Source of the DNA: Brevibacillus reuszeri
Lineage (GTDB): Bacteria > Bacillota > Bacilli > Brevibacillales > Brevibacillaceae
Direction: 5' to 3'
Assembly: GCF_002897295.1 (NCBI RefSeq)
Contig: NZ_BEXF01000001.1
Coordinates: 248,001-312,000 of the forward strand
Length of the DNA stretch: 64,000 nucleotides
Shown here in pieces: positions 59,648 to 64,000 of the stretch; positions within the stretch are counted from its first letter, which is position 1; each line of letters starts with the position of its first letter. The translations under genes and the position numbers were made by a program. The notes under the pieces were generated by a model, which was not told where the DNA came from, did no database searches, and saw nothing but the letters and a program-made list of their open reading frames with translations.

Positions 59648-60715
59648 TTATCCCATATGCTTTTTGTACATCCACAGCTGACCGCTCTTGATGACACGGG
59701 CCATTTGACCAACCAGAGACATTTTCCCCATGCTGGCGAAGCCTTCTTTTTTTCCAAGGGAGCCGAGGAAGCCTTTGTGCTTGAGGGCAGGCAGAGAGGC
59801 AGGGTATTCTTCGCCTTTGATGTCTTTTCTCAGCATGAGGGCAATCTGATCGCCTTGTATCTCAGCCGTTTGGGCACTTGGCGCGATGATCGTACTCGCA
59901 CAGTCGCCAACGACGTAGACGTTCGTATGGGATGGAATTTGATGATACTGATTCAATTTAGCTCGTCCAATGTTGTCGGTTTCGATGGGGAGCGAGCGTA
60001 CGATGCGATTGGCTTGGATACCAGCAGTCCAGACGATTACATCGCTTTCTACCGGCTGATCATGGTTGTAGACCACACCAGGCTCAATACCCGTCACGCA
60101 TGCCATGGACACGAGCTGTACTTCGTGCTCGATAAACCATTGGGAGGCATATTCCTGCAGCTTTTTCGGGAATGGACTCAAGATGCTTTGGCCACGGTCA
60201 ATGATGCGTACGTTCAAGTCAGGACGACTTTCGCGCAGCTCGGCAGCCATTTCTACACCGCTGAGGCCACCGCCAACAACTGTTACCGTTCCGTACGGAT
60301 TCACGTTGTTAATTTCCGAGTAAGTATTGCGAGTAGCTCCCATTGTTTGGATGGAACAGGTATACTGCTCCGCACCAGGGATATCATGATAACGGTCCTC
60401 ACAGCCCAAGCCGATTACGAGCCAGTCGTAGGAAAGGGTGTCCCCGTTTGCAAAATTGACGACCTGCTCATCCAAATCCAATCCACTAATTTCCCCGTAC
60501 TTTATCGTCAGGCGAGGATCGTTTGGAAAAGTGACACGCAAGTGAGATTCCGGTGTCGTCCCTGCAGCCAGAGCATAGTACTCTGTTTTCAGACCGTGAA
60601 ACGGCATTCTGTCTACAAGGGTAATAAACACGTCGTCTGGTAAATCAGGGGACAGGACTCGCTCAATAATACGAAGACCCCCGTATCCTCCACCAAGGAT
60701 CACAAGTCGTTTCAT
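59648..60715 (-). CDS. yutJ: YutJ, type II NADH dehydrogenase-like FAD protein
   Basis: This 355-aa pyridine nucleotide-disulfide oxidoreductase has two dinucleotide-binding motifs: FAD motif GGGYGGLR at the N-terminus and VVGGGLSGVEMA for NAD(P)H (about residue 150). It probably passes electrons from NADH to quinone, like NDH-2. ATG 60715 starts the protein at once. In B. subtilis yutJ lies with yuzB, as here. Confidence 0.9.
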   Translation of the reverse strand: MKRLVILGGGYGGLRIIERVLSPDLPDDVFITLVDRMPFHGLKTEYYALAAGTTPESHLRVTFPNDPRLTIKYGEISGLDLDEQVVNFANGDTLSYDWLVIGLGCEDRYHDIPGAEQYTCSIQTMGATRNTYSEINNVNPYGTVTVVGGGLSGVEMAAELRESRPDLNVRIIDRGQSILSPFPKKLQEYASQWFIEHEVQLVSMACVTGIEPGVVYNHDQPVESDVIVWTAGIQANRIVRSLPIETDNIGRAKLNQYHQIPSHTNVYVVGDCASTIIAPSAQTAEIQGDQIALMLRKDIKGEEYPASLPALKHKGFLGSLGKKEGFASMGKMSLVGQMARVIKSGQLWMYKKHMG

Positions 60716-60975
60716 AGAAGGTCTAGTCCTTTCTTCTGTCCGCTTTTGACAGACAGGAATTCAGTAATTATGCCCTATCTCTCGCAAGGGCAACGAAGGC
60801 TCCTCCAAAAACGTGTTGGAACCCGTCAGTTCTATGCAGCACCCATTCTATTTTTAGTCTCTTTCACTAAAAATGCAAGCAGAATCTTTTTCCCACATTC
60901 GTTACTGGATTTTTACTGAGGAAGCGATACAATATAAAACGTAAATGATGTCGAAATAATCGGTAGGTGACAATA

Positions 60976-61236
60976 ATGAAACCGTTAGTAGAATTTTGTG
61001 CGAGCAACGTCTCTTCTTATACCAAATCGGTCGTCGACGCGCTTGAAAATGATCCCGAGCTGGACGTCGATGTGCTGGAGTACGGCTGCCTCGGTTACTG
61101 TGGAGAGTGCTACATGCTGCCATTTGCCCTTGTAAACGGTAATTTGCTTCAAGCTGAGACAGCGGAAGAGCTGCTCGTCAAGATCAAAAACAAGCTACGG
61201 GAACAAGACGAGCTGGATGCTCTTTTTCCTTTATAG
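60976..61236 (+). CDS. yuzB: YuzB-like protein (DUF1450)
   Basis: This 86-aa protein matches the small DUF1450/YuzB family: an N-terminal Cys (EFCASN) and the motif GCLGYCGECY with several Cys residues. It may bind metal or Fe-S. ATG 60976 is chosen; TAGGTGA lies about 6 nt upstream. Function unknown. Confidence 0.85.
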   Translation: MKPLVEFCASNVSSYTKSVVDALENDPELDVDVLEYGCLGYCGECYMLPFALVNGNLLQAETAEELLVKIKNKLREQDELDALFPL

Positions 61237-61296
61237 GAGATTTCATTAGGATGTACATTTTTACTCGCTGTGAAAACCTGCGGGCATGAAAAATAG

Positions 61297-61339
61297 AAAA
61301 AAGCTGATGCCGATCTTGCATGAGGGCATCAGCTTTTTT
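61297..61339. terminator. Bidirectional terminator between yuzB and mqnE
   Basis: AAAAAGCTGATGCC pairs with GGCATCAGCTTTTT around ~12 nt, with T runs on both strands. Confidence 0.85.
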
Positions 61340-61352
61340 GCTTGCATAACGA

Positions 61353-62456
61353 TTAGTGTTCTTTGATGACGTTATAGAAGGTGTCGCGTTCCAGGGCGCG
61401 TTTTCCTGCACCTTTGATCAGCCATACCAGCTCATCGACAGTCAGAGCTTGCTGTGTAAGTGCACCGGCAGCGTGACTGATGCGCTCTTCAACGAGGGTT
61501 CCGTGTGCATCGGAGATACCCATGGTCAGGGAAAGCTGAGTCAGCTGTGTACCGATGTTGATGAAGTAAGCCTTAATGTGCTGGAAGTTGTCGAGCATCA
61601 AACGGCTAATCGCCATCGTTTTCAAGTCGTCGATCGCGGAGTTGCGGCGTTTGATTCCAGCAGTTGCTTTAATTGGTTGAACAGCGAGCGGAATAAATAC
61701 CATAAAGCCATTGGTGTCGTCTTGCAGCTCACGGACACGCATCATGTGGATGACACGCTCTTCGAGAGTTTCAATCGAGCCGTACAGCATGGTGGTGTGA
61801 GTTTTCAAGCCGAGCTCATGAGCGGTACGGTGTACTTGCAGATACATGTCCGTGCTTGCTTTCTCCGGGCTCATTTTCATGCGGTAACGCTCTGTCAAAA
61901 TTTCTGCTCCGCCGCCTGTCAAGCTTTGCAAACCAGCCTTCATCAGTTCTTGCAGCACCTCGCGAATCGAGAGACCAGAGATGCGGGAGAAAAATTCAAT
62001 TTCTGCACCGGTGTAAGATTTGATGGTAACATCCGGATACGCTTTTTTCAGGGTGCGAAGCGTATCGAGATAGTATTCGAATGGTTGATGCTGGTTATGG
62101 CCACCTACAATGTGGAATTCGCGGATGCCAGGATGGAAACGCGTTTCTACATAATGAAGCAATTCTTCGGTGTTCATCGTATACGCGCCCTCGTCGCCTT
62201 CATCGCGGCGGAAGCCACAGAATTTACAGTGAGCTTCACATACGTTTGTAGGGTTAATATAGAGATTTTGCAAAAAGTAGACATTGTCTTGATTTTTACG
62301 ATAATTGACAATGTTTGCCAATTGCCCAATGGTGAGCAGATCGTTAGAGTTGAACAGGGTGACACCGTCTTCTAGTGTGAGACGTTCGCCGTGCATGACT
62401 TTTTCAGCGATTCCAGCGAGCGATTTATCTTGGATGGCTAAGGTTTCAACCGCCAT
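61353..62456 (-). CDS. mqnE: Aminofutalosine synthase (MqnE-like radical SAM enzyme)
   Basis: This ~367-aa radical-SAM enzyme carries the cluster motif CEAHCKFC (Cys73, Cys77, Cys80). The overall pattern, including EELLHYVE and GGHNQHQPFEYYLDTL, matches MqnE, which makes aminofutalosine in the futalosine route to menaquinone. MqnC is a close relative and cannot be fully excluded. ATG 62456 is chosen with AAGGAAG about 9 nt upstream; GTG 62465 lies on top of that site. Confidence 0.85.
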   Translation of the reverse strand: MAVETLAIQDKSLAGIAEKVMHGERLTLEDGVTLFNSNDLLTIGQLANIVNYRKNQDNVYFLQNLYINPTNVCEAHCKFCGFRRDEGDEGAYTMNTEELLHYVETRFHPGIREFHIVGGHNQHQPFEYYLDTLRTLKKAYPDVTIKSYTGAEIEFFSRISGLSIREVLQELMKAGLQSLTGGGAEILTERYRMKMSPEKASTDMYLQVHRTAHELGLKTHTTMLYGSIETLEERVIHMMRVRELQDDTNGFMVFIPLAVQPIKATAGIKRRNSAIDDLKTMAISRLMLDNFQHIKAYFINIGTQLTQLSLTMGISDAHGTLVEERISHAAGALTQQALTVDELVWLIKGAGKRALERDTFYNVIKEH

Positions 62457-62781
62457 TCCAAACACTTCCTTTCCAAATCAAATAGTCGTAGTAGCTAGGG
62501 AGTTCATCACATTTTTCCCCCCATTCTAAGCGTTCTGGGGGGATGGAGAAATCACCTATAAAAACAAAAAGTTTCGGGCAACAAGGCACCTATATTATAA
62601 ACCTCTTAGGTTTTGCGAACAATATCATAAGTTCTCCAAGTGCATACTGTAAAATTCTAACATTTACCGTCAAATGTTGCTTGTTTTTTGGGGAAAGTGG
62701 GAAATTATGTTTGCGAAAACGTAGCAGATCTTGTAAAATATAGGTAAGAAAGCCTGAACTACAATTAGGAGGAGCTTCAAA
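62457..62781. other. Intergenic region with promoters
   Basis: This ~320-bp AT-rich gap separates divergent mqnE and the Spo0E-like gene. Besides the promoter at 62711-62739, no gene is supported: a short plus-strand open frame from 62543 has no usable ribosome binding site. Confidence 0.5.
62711..62739 (+). promoter_or_regulatory. Promoter of the Spo0E-like gene
   Basis: TTGCGA (62711-62716) and TAAAAT (62734-62739) are spaced by 17 bp, 42 nt before the start codon. Confidence 0.6.
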
Positions 62782-63132
62782 ATGCGGGACGTTTTACTCG
62801 AAAAAATCGAACTCCTTCGACAGCGTATGGTAAATATAGGGTTAGAGTTTGGGTTAGATCATCCAGAAGTCCTAGAATACAGTATACAAATTGATCAACT
62901 ACACAACGAACTGAACCAGATAGATCATCATAATCTGTCTAAGGCCGGTAGCCGAAAAAAACCATATCGTTTTTACTTGCTGGAAAACAAAGCTTTTTTG
63001 CGTAGAGAGGGGGAAACCCTCTTTTTTGTTTTTTTCAACAAGAATGGGCGCCACAAGTGCAGGGTAACCTTGTGGGAAAGGAAGCTTCTTTGTATACTGA
63101 AGATAAGTAAGAAACAAGGGAACCAGGAGTAA
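62782..63132 (+). CDS. Spo0E-like aspartyl-phosphate phosphatase, with a terminator inside the open frame
   Basis: This 116-aa protein has the Spo0E pattern: two helices, LLEKIELLRQRMVNIG and SIQIDQLHNELNQ, the latter carrying the Asp of the S-x-x-x-D motif. Such proteins dephosphorylate Spo0A-P to delay sporulation. The typical domain ends by residue ~55, yet the frame continues to 63132 through a perfect terminator hairpin with a T-rich tail at 63006-63033. If transcription ends there, the mRNA has no in-frame stop. AGGAGG precedes the ATG. Confidence 0.75.
   Translation: MRDVLLEKIELLRQRMVNIGLEFGLDHPEVLEYSIQIDQLHNELNQIDHHNLSKAGSRKKPYRFYLLENKAFLRREGETLFFVFFNKNGRHKCRVTLWERKLLCILKISKKQGNQE
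63006..63034 (+). terminator. Intrinsic terminator inside the Spo0E-like open frame
   Basis: AGAGGG pairs with CCCTCT around GGAAA, then TTTTTGTTTTTTT follows. It lies at codons ~75-84 of the open frame, upstream of its stop codon. Confidence 0.75.
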
Positions 63133-63155
63133 GCCTGCAAAGGAGTGATAAAAGC

Positions 63156-63515
63156 ATGATTACATTGACAGAGCAAGCCAGCCACAAGGTCAAGGAAATG
63201 TTGGCGGCAGAAGGCAAGGAAGGCTTGTTTTTGCGTGTGGGTGTCAGACCCGGTGGTTGCAGCGGCTTTACCTATGGTATGGGCTGGGATCATGAAATGA
63301 AGGAAGGCGATGAGACCTTCGAGCAGCACGGTGTGAAAATTGTTGTCGACAAAGACAGCTATCTATACATTAAAGGAACCGAAATCGACTACAAGGAATC
63401 CATGATGGGCGGAGGCTTTTCCATCGAGAATCCGAATGCGATTGCGTCCTGTGGCTGCGGGTCATCTTTCAAGACGGCACTGGCAAAAGGCAAAGAAGAA
63501 AAATGTGACGACTAA
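63156..63515 (+). CDS. yutM: HesB/IscA-type iron-sulfur carrier (YutM)
   Basis: This 119-aa A-type Fe-S carrier has the three conserved cysteines Cys35 (GGCSGF), Cys99 and Cys101 (CGCGSS). It transfers clusters to apoproteins; it pairs functionally with Nfu and LipA encoded elsewhere here. AAAGGAG lies about 10 nt upstream of the ATG. Confidence 0.92.
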   Translation: MITLTEQASHKVKEMLAAEGKEGLFLRVGVRPGGCSGFTYGMGWDHEMKEGDETFEQHGVKIVVDKDSYLYIKGTEIDYKESMMGGGFSIENPNAIASCGCGSSFKTALAKGKEEKCDD

Positions 63516-63537
63516 GTCCATCATAGCAGTGGTTTAC

Positions 63538-63591
63538 AAGACCTCTCTCGACTGTGTAGCAAGCTACATGTGTCGGGGAGGTTTTTTTGTT
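63538..63591 (+). terminator. Terminator after yutM
   Basis: ACCTCTCTCGAC pairs with GTCGGGGAGGT, with an inner GTAGC/GCTAC stem, followed by T7. Confidence 0.85.
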
Positions 63592-63671
63592 TGGATTGAG
63601 AAATTTTTTTCAAATAATGTCACAAAAGGGATTCGTTGTTTGTTATACCTGTCATTCGGAGGTGAGATGGC

Positions 63672-64000
63672 TTGGAGAAGAAGGAATTGGAGCAGGCGAT
63701 AAAGGAGGTTAAGGCCGGAGACATAGATCAATTCGGAGTCATCATCGACATCATGCAAAAGCCGTTATTTGTGTACTGCTATCATATGCTCGGTCACAGA
63801 CAAGAGGCTGAAGATGCGGTGCAGGAAGTATTTCTTAAAGCCTATGAGCAAATCGATAGCTATCGAAGTGTAGTTTCCTTTTCCGCTTGGCTGTACAAAA
63901 TTGCATATCATCATTGTCTCAACCTGCTAAAAAGGGCGAGGCTGGGCCGCATCGTCACTTTTTGGAAAACGGGAATCCCCACTTTCAGTCGTCATGAAGG
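63672..64000 (+). CDS. ECF-type sigma factor (5' part, cut by window edge)
   Basis: The 109 codons seen have sigma region 2: KPLFVYCYHMLGHRQEAEDA with VQEVFLKAYEQIDSY, then SFSAWLYKIAYHHCLN. This is the ECF pattern. TTG 63672 follows GGAGGTGA by about 5 nt. The rest, including region 4, lies beyond the window. Confidence 0.85.
   Translation, partial: MEKKELEQAIKEVKAGDIDQFGVIIDIMQKPLFVYCYHMLGHRQEAEDAVQEVFLKAYEQIDSYRSVVSFSAWLYKIAYHHCLNLLKRARLGRIVTFWKTGIPTFSRHE

Noticed and set aside
59591..60643. 350-codon open frame on the plus strand
   Set aside because: It is antisense to yutJ, which has full motifs and family length.
61356..62375. 339-codon open frame on the plus strand
   Set aside because: Antisense to mqnE, with a Cys/Phe-rich composition; it is a shadow of the coding strand.
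62543..62743. 66-codon plus-strand open frame
   Set aside because: No spaced ribosome binding site and it overlaps the promoter of the Spo0E-like gene.

Overview
The window looks like chromosomal DNA of a spore-forming, low-to-mid GC Firmicute, most likely Brevibacillus or a close relative in the Paenibacillaceae. Evidence: many sporulation and germination genes (yunB, lytH-like, a gerA-type triad, yutH, a YhcN-like lipoprotein, a Spo0E-like phosphatase), AGGAGG-type ribosome binding sites, frequent TTG/GTG starts, and a gene order that follows the Bacillus subtilis yun-yut-yuz block (yunB, lytH/yunA, lipA/yutB, yutC, yutD, yutE, yutF, yutG, yutH, yutI, yuzD, yutJ, yuzB, yutM) with many insertions. 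No rRNA, tRNA, CRISPR array, insertion sequence or prophage was found. The species call is an inference from gene content.

Layout. 0-11 kb: corA, secreted proteins, a globin-coupled chemoreceptor (HemAT), a cysteine dioxygenase-like cupin, an MFS exporter behind an apparent leader-peptide attenuator, yunB, a HAD phosphatase and an ECF sigma factor with a probable membrane anti-sigma partner. 11.4-15.5 kb: the riboflavin operon ribD-ribE-ribBA-ribH behind two consecutive FMN riboswitches, each with its own terminator. 15.6-19.3 kb: a gerA-type germinant receptor operon. 19.3-23 kb: aldehyde dehydrogenase with its TetR regulator, then a LytH-like peptidase. 23-26.2 kb: the nickel-pincer cofactor protein LarC split into two genes on opposite strands, with a DJ-1 protein and a DUF421 membrane protein between. 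26.3-29.7 kb: a YhaO/YhaN (SbcD/SbcC-like) pair. 29.8-43.4 kb: the lipA-yut block, glpX, a D-2-hydroxyacid dehydrogenase, an Nfu-type Fe-S scaffold and the reverse transsulfuration pair mccA-mccB. 43.5-50.2 kb: secreted proteins and an unusual cluster of SUFU-domain protein, small membrane protein, TPR membrane protein and TPR-AAA ATPase. 50.5-59 kb: a peptide-uptake and degradation locus (regulator, dppB, dppC, dppD, dppF, dppE, a C26 gamma-glutamyl hydrolase-like protein, the D-aminopeptidase dppA). 59-64 kb: a NUDIX hydrolase, yutJ, yuzB, mqnE, a Spo0E-like gene, yutM, and the start of a second ECF sigma factor cut by the window edge.

How the genes fit together. Several units concern envelope and spore biology. 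Another theme is iron-sulfur and sulfur metabolism (LipA, Nfu, YutM, a Cys-rich SufR-like regulator, MccA/MccB, cysteine dioxygenase). The most interesting items are regulatory RNA: (1) an 11-codon leader peptide and paired hairpins in front of the MFS exporter, arranged as in drug-induced translation attenuators; (2) tandem FMN riboswitches whose copies preserve the same antiterminator pairing; (3) a terminator inside the Spo0E-like open frame, which could yield non-stop mRNA; (4) a 17-bp inverted repeat just upstream of the terminator that follows the lytH-like gene. All calls were made by reading the sequence, with no database search.
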